Assembly (NCBI RefSeq): GCF_022835695.1
Contig: NZ_BQUV01000001.1
Location: forward strand, 616,641-680,640
From: Bradyrhizobium sp. Ce-3
GTDB lineage: Bacteria; Pseudomonadota; Alphaproteobacteria; Rhizobiales; Xanthobacteraceae
Direction of reading: 5' to 3'
DNA: 64,000 bases
The notes beneath the pieces are model-generated. The model was not told the origin of the DNA and ran no database searches. It saw nothing but the letters and a program-made list of their open reading frames with translations. Position numbers and translations under genes: made by a program. Below, in pieces: positions 1 to 9,136 of this stretch (position 1 is the stretch's first letter; each line of letters starts with the position of its first letter).

Positions 1-3000
1 GATACGCCTCGTAGGTGTTCAGCGAGTTGACGTTCCCGCTGAGCGAGATCGACGGACCGTCGTCGTGGAAGGTGACGTGGCTGCTGAGGTCGAGGTTCTG
101 GGCGGCGCTGTCGCCGTCCTTGTCGGTGACGGTCGCCGTCAGCGTCACCAGACCGCCGGTCAGGCTGATGCCCTCACCGGTGTCCGGGCTGGAGGCGGTG
201 TTCTCATGCACCGCGCGGTCCTGCGTCAGCGTCACACTGCCCGTTGCCGTGTTGACCGTCAGCGTAAACACCAGCCACGCGGCCTGGTTCTCATGACCGG
301 TCACATAGCCGGAGATGGTGTTGCCGCTCTGGTCGAGCACGACGCCAAGACCGGAGGCACTGTCGATCAGATTGGTCGCGGTGCCATTGGCCGCGATGCT
401 GAGCGCATAGGCCGTCGTCGCATTGTCGGCACCGGTTACGACGGTGAACGCGCCGGCAAAGCTTTCGGTATCGAGCGCATGCCCCTGGGTCGGCACCAGA
501 TCCGGCGTGGAGCCGTTGATGCCGGCATTGGTCGAGGCCGACAGATACGCCTCGTAGGTGTTCAGCGAGTTGACGTTCCCGCTGAGCGAGATCGACGGAC
601 CGTCGTCGTGGAAGGTGACGTGGCTGCTGAGGTCGAGGTTCTGGGCAGCGCTGTCGCCGTCCTTGTCGGTGACGGTTGCCGTCAGCGTCACCAGACCGCC
701 GGTCAGGCTGATGCCCTCGCCGGTGTCCGGGCTCGACGCGGTGAGCTCGTGCACCGCACGGTCCTGCGTCAGCGTCACATTGCCCGTTGCCGGGTCGACC
801 GTCAGCGTGAACACCAGCCACGCGGCCTGGTTCTCATGGCCGGTGACATAGCCGGAGACCGTGTTGCCGGTCTGGTCGAGCACCACGCCGAGACCGGAGG
901 CACTGTCGATCAGATTGGTCGCAGTGCCGTTGGCCGCGATGCTCAGCGCATAGGCGGTCGTCGCATTGTCCGCACCGGTCACGACCGTGAACGCGCCGGC
1001 AAAGCCCTCGGTATCGAGCGCATGGCCCTGCGTCGGCACCGCATCCGGCGTCGAGCCGTTGATGCCGGCATTGGTCGAAGCCGACAAATAGGCCTCGTAG
1101 GTGTTCAGCGAGCCAACTCGTCCGCTCAGCGTGATCGACGGACCGTCGTCGTGGAACGTGACATGCGAGCTGAGGTCGAGGTTCTGGGCGGCACTGTCGC
1201 CATCCTTGTCGGTCACGGTCGCCGTCAATGTCACCAGACCGCCGGTCAGGCTGATGCCTTCGCCGGTGTCCGGGCTGGAGGCGGTGAGCTCGTGCACCGC
1301 ACGGTCCTGCGTCAAGGTCACATTGCCCGTCGCCGGGTCGACCGTCAGCGTGAACACCAGCCAGGCCGCGTCATTCTCATGGCCGGTGACATAACCGGAG
1401 ACCGTGTTGCCGGTCTGGTCGAGCACCACGCCGAGACCGGACGCACTGTCGATCAGGTTGGTCGCGGTGCCATTGGCCGCGATGCTCAGCGCATAGGCCG
1501 TGGTCGCATTGTCTGCGCCAGTCACCACGGTGAACGCGCCGGCAAAGCTCTCGGTATCGAGCGTGTGGCCCTGCGTCGGCACCGCATCCGGCGTCGAGCC
1601 GTTGATGCCGGCATTGGTCGAGGCCGACAGATACGCCTCGTAGGTGTTCAGCGAGCCAACTCGTCCGCTCAGCGAGATCGAGGGGCCGTCGTCATGGAAC
1701 GTGACATGCGAGCTGAGGTCGAGGTTCTGGGCGGCGCTGTCGCCGTCCTTGTCCGTCACCGTCGCGGTCAGCGTCACCAGGCCGCCGGTCAGGCTGATGC
1801 CCTCGCCGGTGTCCGGGCTGGAGGCGGTGAGCTCATGTACCGCGCGGTCTTGCGTCAGCGTGACACTGCCCGTCGCCGGGTCGACCGTCAGCGTGAACAC
1901 CAGCCACGCGGCCTGGTTCTCATGGCTGGTCACATAACCGGAGATGGTGTTGCCGCTCTGGTCGAGCACGACACCGAGACCGGAGGCGCTGTCGATCAGG
2001 TTGGTCGCGGTGCCATTGGCCGCGATGCTCAGCGCATAGGCTGTGGTCGCATTGTCGGCACCGGTCACAACGGTGAACGCACCGGCAAAGCTCTCGGTAT
2101 CGAGCGTGTGGCCTTGCGTCGGCACGGCATCCGGCGTGGAGCCGTTGATGCCGGCATTGGTCGCGGCTGAAAGGTACGCCTCATAGGTGTTCAGCGAGTT
2201 GACGTTCCCGCTCAGCCCAATCGACGGACCATCATCATGGAACGTCACGTGGCTGCTGAGATCGAGGTTCTGGGCAGCACTGTCGCCGTCCTTGTCGGTC
2301 ACGGTTGCGGTCAGCGTCACCAGACCGCCGGTCAGGCTGATGCCCTCACCGGTGTCCGGGCTCGACGCGGTGTTCTCATGCACCGCACGGTCCTGCGTCA
2401 ACGTCACATCGCCGGTCGCAGTGTTGACCGTCAGCGTGAACACCAGCCATGCGGCCTGATTCTCATGACCAGTCACATAGCCGGAGATGGTGTTGCCGGT
2501 CTGGTCCAGCACCACGCCGAGACCGGAGGCGCTGTCGATCAAATTGGTCGCGGTGCCATTGGCTGCGATGCTGAGCGCATAGGCGGTCGTCGCGTTGTCG
2601 GCACCGGTCACGACGGTGAACGCGCCGGCAAAGCTCTCGGTGTCGAGCGTGTGACCCTGGGTCGGCACCAGATCCGGCGTCGAGCCGTTGATGCCCGCAT
2701 TGGTCGCGGCCGACAGATAAGCCTCGTAGGTGTTCAGCGAGTTGACGTTCCCGCTGAGCGAGATCGACGGACCGTCGTCGTGGAACGTAACGTGCGTGCT
2801 GAGATCGAGATTCTGGGCGGCACTGTCGCCGTCCTTGTCGGTCACCGTTGCCGTCAGCGTCACCAGGCCGCCGGTCAGGCTGATGCCTTCACCGGTGTCC
2901 GGGCTCGAGGGGGTGAGCTCGTGCACTGCGCGGTCTTGCGTCAGAGTCACATCGCCGGTCGCGGTATTGACCGTCAGCGTGAACACCAGCCAGGCCGCAT

Positions 3001-6000
3001 CATTCTCATGGCCGGTCACATAGCCGGAGACCGTGTTGCCGCTCTGGTCGAGCACGACGCCGAGACCGGAGGCACTGTCGATCAGGTTGGTGGCGGTGCC
3101 ATTGGCTGCGATGCTGAGCGCATAGGCGGTCGTCGCATTGTCCGCACCGGTCACAACCGTGAACGCGCCGGCAAAGCTTTCGGTATCGAGCGCATGCCCC
3201 TGGGTCGGCACCGCGTCCGGCGTCGAGCCGTCGACACCCGCATTGGTCGCGGCCGAGAGGTACGCCTCATACGTGTTCAGCGAACCAACCCGTCCGCTCA
3301 ACGCGATCGAGGGGCCGTCGTCATGGAACGTGACGTGCGTGCTGAGGTCGAGGTTCTGGCTGGCGCTGTCGCCGTCCTTGTCGGTCACCGTCGCCGTCAG
3401 CGTCACCAGGCCGCCGGTCAGGCTGATGCCCTCACCGGTATCCGGGCTGGAGGCGGTAAGCTCGTGGACTGCGCGATCCTGCGTCAGGGTCACATTGCCC
3501 GTCGCCGGGTCGACGGTCAGCGTGAACACCAGCCACGCCGCGTCATTCTCATGGCCGGTCACATGGCCGGACACCGTGTTGCCGCTCTGGTCGAGCACGA
3601 CGCCGAGACCGGAGGCGCTGTCGATCAGATTGGTCGCGGTGCCGTTGGCTGCGATGCTCAGCGCATATGCCGTCGTTGCATTGTCGGCACCGGTCACGAC
3701 CGTGAACGCACCGGCGAAGCTCTCGGTATCGAGCGTGTGACCCTGGGTCGGCACGGCATCCGGCGTGGAGCCGTCGACGCCCGCATTGGTCGCGGCCGAG
3801 AGATAGGCCTCGTAGGTGTTCAGCGAGTTGACGTTCCCGCTCAGCGAGATCGACGGACCGTCGTCATGGAAGGTGACGTGCGTGCTGAGGTCGAGGTTCT
3901 GGGCGGCGCTGTCGCCGTCCTTGTCGGTCACCGTCGCCGTCAGCGTCACCAGGCCGCCGGTCAGGCTGATGCCCTCACCGGTATCCGGGCTGGAGGCGGT
4001 AAGCTCGTGGACTGCGCGATCCTGCGTCAGGGTCACATTGCCCGTTGCCGGGTCAACGGTCAGCGTGAACACCAGCCACGCCGCGTCATTCTCATGGCCG
4101 GTGACATAACCGGAGACCGTGTTGCCGCTCTGGTCGAGCACGACACCGAGACCGGAGGCGCTGTCGATCAAATTGGTCGCGGTGCCATTGGCCGCGATGC
4201 TCAGCGCATAGGCGGTCGTTGCATTGTCGGCACCGGTCACGACCGTGAACGCACCGGCGAAGCTCTCGGTGTCGAGCGTGTGACCCTGGGTCGGCACGGC
4301 ATCCGGCGTGGAGCCGTCGACGCCCGCATTGGTCGCGGCCGAGAGGTAGGCTTCATAGGTGTTCAGCGAGTTGACGTTCCCGCTCAGCGTGATCGAGGGG
4401 CCATCATCGTGGAAGGTGACATGCGTGCTGAGATCGAGATTCTGGGCGGCACTGTCGCCGTCCTTGTCGGTCACGGTTGCGGTCAGCGTCACCAGGCCGC
4501 CGGTCAGGCTGATGCCCTCGCCGGTGTCCGGGCTCGAGGGGGTGAGCTCGTGCACCGCGCGATCTTGCGTCAGAGTCACATCGCCGGTCGCGGTGTTGAC
4601 CGTCAGCGTGAACACCAGCCACGCCGCGTCATTCTCATGGCCGGTCACGTAGCCGGAGATGGTGTTGCCGCTCTGGTCGAGCACGACGCCGAGGCCGGAG
4701 GCGCTGTCGATCAGATTGGTTGCGGTGCCATTGGCTGCGATGCTCAGCGTGTAGGCTGTCGTTGCATTGTCGGCACCGGTCACGACCGTGAACGCACCGG
4801 CAAAGCTCTCGGTGTCGAGCGCATGGCCTTGCGTCGGCACGGCATCCGGCGTCGAGCCGTCGACCCCCGCATTGGTCGCGGCCGACAGATAGGCCTCGTA
4901 GGTGTTCAGCGAGTTGACGTTCCCGCTCAGCGAGATCGACGGACCGTCGTCGTGGAACGTGACATGCGAGCTGAGGTCGAGGTTCTGGGCGGCACTGTCG
5001 CCGTCCTTGTCGGTGACGGTTGCGGTCAGCGTCACCAGGCCGCCGGTCAGGCTGATGCCCTCGCCGGTGTCCGGGCTCGAGGGGGTGAGCTCGTGCACCG
5101 CGCGATCTTGCGTCAGAGTCACATCGCCGGTCGCGGTGTTGACCGTCAGCGTGAACACCAGCCACGCCGCGTCATTCTCATGGCCGGTCACGTAGCCGGA
5201 GATGGTGTTGCCGCTCTGGTCGAGCACGACGCCGAGGCCGGAGGCGCTGTCGATCAGATTGGTTGCGGTGCCATTGGCTGCGATGCTGAGCGCATAGGCG
5301 GTCGTCGCATTGTCGGCACCGGTCACGACCGTGAACGCGCCGGCAAAGCTCTCGGTATCCAGCGTATGGCCCTGGGTCGGCACGGCGTCCGGCGTCGAGC
5401 CGTCGACGCCCGCGTTGGTCGCGGCCGAAAGGTAGGCCTCGTAGGTGTTGAGCGAGCCAAATTTGCCGGTCAGCGTGATCGACGGGCCGTCGTCATGGAA
5501 CGTCACATGGCTGCTGAGGTCGAGGTTCTGGCTGGCGCTGTCACCATCCTTGTCGGTCACCGTTGCCGTCAGCGTCACCAGGCCGCCGGTCAGGCTGATG
5601 CCTTCGCCGGTGTCCGGGCTGGAGGCGGTGAGCTCGTGCACCGCGCGATCCTGCGTCAAGGTCACATTGCCCGTTGCCGGGTCGACCGTCAGCGTGAACA
5701 CCAGCCACGCTGCCTGGTTCTCATGGCCGGTCACATAACCGGAGATCGTGTTGCCGCTCTGGTCGAGCACGACGCCGAGACCAGAGGCACTGTCGATCAG
5801 ATTGGTCGCGGTGCCATTGGCTGCGATGCTCAGCGCATAGCTCAACGACTGCTGACCGTCAGCACCGCTCACCACCGTGAACGCACCGGCAAAGCTCTCG
5901 GTATCGAGCGTGTGGCCCTGCGTCGGCACGGCATCCGGCGTGGAGCCGTTGATGCCCGCGTTGGTTGCGGCCGACAGATACGCCTCAAAGGTGTTCAGCG

Positions 6001-7633
6001 AACCGACCGTCCCGCTCAGCGAGATCGAGGGACCATCGTCGTGGAACGTGACATGCGTGCTGAGGTCGAGGTTCTGGCTGGCGCTGTCACCGTCATTGTC
6101 GGTGACGGTCGCAGTCAGCGTCACCAGGCCACCGGTCAGGCTGATGCCCTCATGGGTGTCCGGGCTCGACGCGGTATTCTCGTGCACCGCGCGGTCCTGC
6201 GTCAGCGTCACGTCGCCGGTAGCGGTATTGACCGTCAGTGTGAACACCAGCCAGGCCGCCTGGCCCTCATGGCCGGTCACATAGCCGGAGATCGTGTTGC
6301 CGGTCTGGTCGAGCACGACGCCGAGGCCCGAGGCGCTGTCGATCAGATTGGTCGCGGTGCCGTTGCCCGCGATGCTCAGCGCATAAGCCGTGGTTGCGCC
6401 GTCGGCGCCGGTCACGACGGTGAATGCGCCGGCGAAGTTTTCCTTGTCCAGCGCATGACCCTGCGCCGGCGACGCATCCGGGGTCGAGCCGTTGATGCCG
6501 GCATTGGTCGCGGCCGAGAGATACGCCTCGAAGCTGTTCAGCGAGCTCGTCGTCCCGCTCAGCGAGATCGCGGGGCCGTCGTCGAGGAACGTCAGATGCG
6601 GTCCGACATCGGCGGTCGCGGTACCGGTCTGGTTGCTGTTGTCAGTCACCGTCGCCGTCAGCGTCACCATTCCGGCAGGCAGGTGCACGCCTTCGTTGAT
6701 GTCGCCGCCCGCCTCGCCGGTGCCCTCATGCATCGAACGCAGATCGGTGAGCGTGATGTGGCCGGTCGCGTCCACGGAGATCGTGAAGTCAGCGAGGCCG
6801 TTCTGGCCGCCTTCCCGGCCGACGATTTGCCCGTTCTCCACGAACAGGAACACGTGATTGCCGGTCTGCGAGTCGATCAGACCGGTATCAACGCCTGGCG
6901 CGCTGATCGACAACGCGAAGGTCAGCGACTTCTCGCCTCCGGCCGCATTGATCGAGAACGGGATCAGCCCCGTCGCCACGGTCGAACCTGCGGGTCCGAG
7001 TCCCGAACCCGCGATGCCGTTGGTCGCTACGGTCAGGAAGCTCTCGTCCACCGCCAGATCCGGAGCGGCGCCCAGTGAGATCGTGGGCTTCGGAACATCT
7101 TGCGTCAGCACGAAGCCGGTCGGCAGCTGGATCTGGAAACCCGGCAGCTCTTCTTGTCCGGCCAAAGCGTTGGAGCCGACGGGACCGAGATCATCCACCG
7201 CAAACGGACTGAAATTCGCACCGCTCGCCTGCGCATTGCCGTTCGAGTTGCCGCCATTGTCGGCCGCGGGCAACACCGAGCCATCGGTGCTGATCGGGAA
7301 CAGGCTTGCGAATTCCTGGACCGAGACGTCGCGGCCGGGCGCCATCTCGATCGTGATGTTGCTCTGCCCATCCGCGCGGGAGTCGAAGAACGGCTCAACC
7401 GTGACGGTCGACTGGTTGTCGAACAGGATGATCAGCTTTTCGCCGATATGAACCAGCGTGATCTTTTCATTGGCGATCGACGAAAAGTCGACCTTCACCT
7501 TCTGGTCGTATCCAAGATTGACGACCACCGCCTGATCGGTCAGCGGCTTGGTCAGCTTGTAAATTCGTACGGGGGCCGAGTTGGTGGAATTTCCGGTACC
7601 GGTCGCCTGCGCGACCTGAAACGTTCCCTGCAT
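1..7633 (-). CDS. Giant type I-secreted repeat adhesin (T1SS-143/DUF5801-like), 3' end outside window
   Basis: The frame is open from an ATG at 7633 to the left edge, giving about 2,544 residues with no stop. GGAG sits 8 nt before the ATG. There is no Sec signal peptide. Residues 1 to about 180 form a unique N-terminal region with short beta-rich segments such as KITLVHIGEKLIILFDNQS. A divergent repeat follows, then about twelve repeats of 181 residues that each end in LTATVTDKDGDSA and VTFHDDGPS. Such DGD and DDGP blocks are typical of the T1SS-143/DUF5801 repeats of very large surface adhesins exported by type I secretion and carrying a C-terminal RTX signal. That C-terminus, and any HlyBD-type exporter genes, would lie to the left and are not visible. 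The likely role is cell-surface or biofilm adhesion, which is inference. The family call is from motif recognition only. Confidence 0.85.
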   Translation of the reverse strand, partial: MQGTFQVAQATGTGNSTNSAPVRIYKLTKPLTDQAVVVNLGYDQKVKVDFSSIANEKITLVHIGEKLIILFDNQSTVTVEPFFDSRADGQSNITIEMAPGRDVSVQEFASLFPISTDGSVLPAADNGGNSNGNAQASGANFSPFAVDDLGPVGSNALAGQEELPGFQIQLPTGFVLTQDVPKPTISLGAAPDLAVDESFLTVATNGIAGSGLGPAGSTVATGLIPFSINAAGGEKSLTFALSISAPGVDTGLIDSQTGNHVFLFVENGQIVGREGGQNGLADFTISVDATGHITLTDLRSMHEGTGEAGGDINEGVHLPAGMVTLTATVTDNSNQTGTATADVGPHLTFLDDGPAISLSGTTSSLNSFEAYLSAATNAGINGSTPDASPAQGHALDKENFAGAFTVVTGADGATTAYALSIAGNGTATNLIDSASGLGVVLDQTGNTISGYVTGHEGQAAWLVFTLTVNTATGDVTLTQDRAVHENTASSPDTHEGISLTGGLVTLTATVTDNDGDSASQNLDLSTHVTFHDDGPSISLSGTVGSLNTFEAYLSAATNAGINGSTPDAVPTQGHTLDTESFAGAFTVVSGADGQQSLSYALSIAANGTATNLIDSASGLGVVLDQSGNTISGYVTGHENQAAWLVFTLTVDPATGNVTLTQDRAVHELTASSPDTGEGISLTGGLVTLTATVTDKDGDSASQNLDLSSHVTFHDDGPSITLTGKFGSLNTYEAYLSAATNAGVDGSTPDAVPTQGHTLDTESFAGAFTVVTGADNATTAYALSIAANGTATNLIDSASGLGVVLDQSGNTISGYVTGHENDAAWLVFTLTVNTATGDVTLTQDRAVHELTPSSPDTGEGISLTGGLVTLTATVTDKDGDSAAQNLDLSSHVTFHDDGPSISLSGNVNSLNTYEAYLSAATNAGVDGSTPDAVPTQGHALDTESFAGAFTVVTGADNATTAYTLSIAANGTATNLIDSASGLGVVLDQSGNTISGYVTGHENDAAWLVFTLTVNTATGDVTLTQDRAVHELTPSSPDTGEGISLTGGLVTLTATVTDKDGDSAAQNLDLSTHVTFHDDGPSITLSGNVNSLNTYEAYLSAATNAGVDGSTPDAVPTQGHTLDTESFAGAFTVVTGADNATTAYALSIAANGTATNLIDSASGLGVVLDQSGNTVSGYVTGHENDAAWLVFTLTVDPATGNVTLTQDRAVHELTASSPDTGEGISLTGGLVTLTATVTDKDGDSAAQNLDLSTHVTFHDDGPSISLSGNVNSLNTYEAYLSAATNAGVDGSTPDAVPTQGHTLDTESFAGAFTVVTGADNATTAYALSIAANGTATNLIDSASGLGVVLDQSGNTVSGHVTGHENDAAWLVFTLTVDPATGNVTLTQDRAVHELTASSPDTGEGISLTGGLVTLTATVTDKDGDSASQNLDLSTHVTFHDDGPSIALSGRVGSLNTYEAYLSAATNAGVDGSTPDAVPTQGHALDTESFAGAFTVVTGADNATTAYALSIAANGTATNLIDSASGLGVVLDQSGNTVSGYVTGHENDAAWLVFTLTVNTATGDVTLTQDRAVHELTPSSPDTGEGISLTGGLVTLTATVTDKDGDSAAQNLDLSTHVTFHDDGPSISLSGNVNSLNTYEAYLSAATNAGINGSTPDLVPTQGHTLDTESFAGAFTVVTGADNATTAYALSIAANGTATNLIDSASGLGVVLDQTGNTISGYVTGHENQAAWLVFTLTVNTATGDVTLTQDRAVHENTASSPDTGEGISLTGGLVTLTATVTDKDGDSAAQNLDLSSHVTFHDDGPSIGLSGNVNSLNTYEAYLSAATNAGINGSTPDAVPTQGHTLDTESFAGAFTVVTGADNATTAYALSIAANGTATNLIDSASGLGVVLDQSGNTISGYVTSHENQAAWLVFTLTVDPATGSVTLTQDRAVHELTASSPDTGEGISLTGGLVTLTATVTDKDGDSAAQNLDLSSHVTFHDDGPSISLSGRVGSLNTYEAYLSASTNAGINGSTPDAVPTQGHTLDTESFAGAFTVVTGADNATTAYALSIAANGTATNLIDSASGLGVVLDQTGNTVSGYVTGHENDAAWLVFTLTVDPATGNVTLTQDRAVHELTASSPDTGEGISLTGGLVTLTATVTDKDGDSAAQNLDLSSHVTFHDDGPSITLSGRVGSLNTYEAYLSASTNAGINGSTPDAVPTQGHALDTEGFAGAFTVVTGADNATTAYALSIAANGTATNLIDSASGLGVVLDQTGNTVSGYVTGHENQAAWLVFTLTVDPATGNVTLTQDRAVHELTASSPDTGEGISLTGGLVTLTATVTDKDGDSAAQNLDLSSHVTFHDDGPSISLSGNVNSLNTYEAYLSASTNAGINGSTPDLVPTQGHALDTESFAGAFTVVTGADNATTAYALSIAANGTATNLIDSASGLGVVLDQSGNTISGYVTGHENQAAWLVFTLTVNTATGSVTLTQDRAVHENTASSPDTGEGISLTGGLVTLTATVTDKDGDSAAQNLDLSSHVTFHDDGPSISLSGNVNSLNTYEAY
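15..6536 (-). repeat. Tandem array of twelve 543-bp (181-codon) repeats within the adhesin gene
   Basis: The unit boundary, taken at the segment encoding SLNTYEAYLSA, recurs near 15, 558, 1101, 1644, 2187, 2730, 3273, 3816, 4359, 4902, 5445 and 5994, and ends near 6536. Eleven units are 543 bp. The unit beginning at 5445 is 549 bp, because GADNATTAYALS is replaced by GADGQQSLSYALS. The reading frame is kept throughout. Neighbouring units differ by scattered substitutions only. For example, about 270 bp around 4475-4746 and 5018-5289 look identical. A thirteenth, more diverged unit lies at about 6537-7090 on the N-terminal side. The array continues to the left edge, so the total copy number is unknown. 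Confidence 0.92.
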
Positions 7634-7871
7634 TATCGACTCCGCAAAAATGCGTTTAGAGGAAAAATTGTAGAAAAATTTAGTTTTAGGCTATTGTTAA
7701 CCCTCCCCACGGTCAAGAAATGTATTTGGTTAATCAATGCTTTCGCTGCGAGTGTGGTAAAGATCGAACAGGTCGCAGCTGCAAGAACAACGGCTTAGCC
7801 GGATTGGCTTGGCCATGCGGCGGTCTGGCCGCCCGGTCCAATTTCATATTGCCGATGATTTGGAGTGCTCG
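7634..7871. promoter_or_regulatory. AT-rich divergent intergenic region upstream of the adhesin and a small secreted protein
   Basis: This 238-bp gap separates two divergently read genes. The part next to the adhesin start (about 7640-7740) is clearly richer in A and T than its surroundings. On the minus strand it holds a TTGACC hexamer about 80 nt before the adhesin ATG, without a convincing -10 partner. It is the obvious place for both promoters, but no promoter can be assigned from sequence alone. Confidence 0.35.
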
Positions 7872-8315
7872 ATGCGGGTGATTCGTCAGGGATACGCCGC
7901 GGCCTTGTTCTTGAGCTCGATCGCCGCGGCATCCGCACAGGCACCAACGCCAACGCCGGTCCCGCAGCAGACCACGGTCGAACGCCAGGTTCGCGCCCTG
8001 GCCAACCGCGACACTCAAATCGGCATTTATCTCAATGTGTTACCCGACTGCACGTCGGGACCCTTGCCGACCATAAGGCTGGTCACCGCGCCGGCCGCCG
8101 GCAAGGTCGTGGTGAAATCTGCGAAGGCCAAGGCAACCAATTACAAGGCGTGCCTCGCGCTCGAGGTGCCGGCCTATGTCGCTTTCTACAAGGCACCGCC
8201 CGAATTTCTCGGCGACGACGCCCTGACCATCGAGGTCAAGTACCAGGGCGGCCGCACCGAAATTCAGAAGATCACGGTCAAGGTCAGCGGGCCCGGCGGC
8301 GCGCAGAAGATCTGA
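7872..8315 (+). CDS. Small secreted protein of unknown function
   Basis: This 147-residue protein was not recognised as a characterised family. The start at 7872 is preceded by GGAG at 7862-7865 with 6 nt spacing. It gives a typical Sec signal peptide (MRVIRQGYAAALFLSSIAAASAQA, apparent cleavage after AQA). An ATG at 7809 would add 21 residues that spoil the signal peptide. The mature part starts with a Pro/Thr-rich stretch (PTPTPVPQ). It then has a compact beta-rich domain with two cysteines (LPDCTSG and YKACLALEV) that could form a disulphide. The ending VKYQGGRTEIQKITVKV resembles an Ig-like strand pair. The gene is divergent from the adhesin, which does not by itself imply a shared role. 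A periplasmic or extracellular location is inferred from the signal peptide. Confidence 0.75.
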   Translation: MRVIRQGYAAALFLSSIAAASAQAPTPTPVPQQTTVERQVRALANRDTQIGIYLNVLPDCTSGPLPTIRLVTAPAAGKVVVKSAKAKATNYKACLALEVPAYVAFYKAPPEFLGDDALTIEVKYQGGRTEIQKITVKVSGPGGAQKI

Positions 8316-8339
8316 CGGCGCGCAGGGCCGAACGCCGCC

Positions 8340-8897
8340 TCAGAGCGGCTCGCCGTCGGCGGTTTCCTGGTCCACGTCACGCGAGACCTCCGTCGGCGCG
8401 GCAGCCGGCTGGCCGAGCGCAGCCCTGTCCTCATGGCAATCGCTGATGCGGCGGGCGACCACCCGATCCATTCTCGGCGCCTGGCCGTGGACTTCGTTGA
8501 CCTCGGTATAGGCCTCGTCGCTCAGCACCGTAATGACGGTGCTGACCGGCCCCATATAGTCGCACCGGTTGGAGAAGACGTATCTGTTGCTGATCTTCTC
8601 CGGCCGTGAAGAATGGCAGTTTCCGATCGAAGGCGATGAGAATGTCGCCTTCATCGCCTGGGTCGGGTCGACGCAGCGCGTCATCTCGCGCTCAAGCAGC
8701 TTCTGCCGCCCGTTCGAGGGCGACACCAACTCCAGCGTCCGCACGAAACGCCACATGCCCTTCCGGAAGGTCGGCCCGCTGAAGCTCTCCTCCGCCGCGG
8801 CGCGCTGCGACGCAAGCAAGGACACGGAAAGCGCGATCGCGGCGCCAAGCACGCAGGCGCAGAGCTTCGACTGCCCGAAGTCCTCACGCGATACCAT
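8340..8897 (-). CDS. Secreted DUF3617-like protein, paralogue A
   Basis: This 185-residue protein has an N-terminal signal sequence (CACVLGAAIALSVSLLASQRAAA). The core begins FSGPTFRKGMWRFVRTLE and continues with TRCVDP, a spaced cysteine (GNCHSS), RCDYMGPVSTVITV and a late cysteine (ISDC). The GxW start and the four regularly placed cysteines resemble DUF3617, a family of small periplasmic proteins of unknown function. The ATG at 8897 is preferred to a GTG at 8921; an AGGG lies 9 nt upstream of it. The neighbour at 9137-9694 is a clear paralogue of the same length in the same orientation, separated by 239 bp, so the pair arose by tandem duplication. The C-terminal tail after the last cysteine is acidic and differs between the two copies. 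The family assignment is by eye. Confidence 0.72.
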   Translation of the reverse strand: MVSREDFGQSKLCACVLGAAIALSVSLLASQRAAAEESFSGPTFRKGMWRFVRTLELVSPSNGRQKLLEREMTRCVDPTQAMKATFSSPSIGNCHSSRPEKISNRYVFSNRCDYMGPVSTVITVLSDEAYTEVNEVHGQAPRMDRVVARRISDCHEDRAALGQPAAAPTEVSRDVDQETADGEPL

Positions 8898-9136
8898 GTC
8901 TTGAATCCCTATCGGCCGCACGATGCGCTTCGCGTGACTTCGCTTGAAGCGCGCCCACCTGACGTCATTTCAGAACACTTCGCGTTAAGGTCAGGTAAAA
9001 ACTCGGCCTTTTGGTTGCGACTCTCAACGGTCGAAGACGCCCCAAGGCGAACCAAGGCGAACCAAAAGGCGAAGCAGCGGCCGCCAAGGCACGGCCTCGG
9101 CACGCCGATCCCGGGCCCAGGTCCCTCCGATTTCAG

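Noticed and set aside
15-6536. Regularly spaced direct repeats as a CRISPR array
   Set aside because: The units are 543 bp, continuous and coding, with no short repeat-spacer pattern.
2237-7078. Plus-strand open frame of about 1,600 codons (and another at 65-2170) opposite the adhesin
   Set aside because: It is the antisense of the repeat array. The repeat period is a multiple of three and the DNA is GC-rich, so a stop-free antisense frame is copied in every unit. Its Arg/His/Gly-rich product looks like no real protein, while the minus frame has classic DGD and DDGP adhesin repeats and a proper start.
7100-7798. Plus-strand frame of 232 codons across the adhesin N-terminus
   Set aside because: It lies antisense to the unique N-terminal coding region of the adhesin and runs into its promoter region; no start signal was seen.
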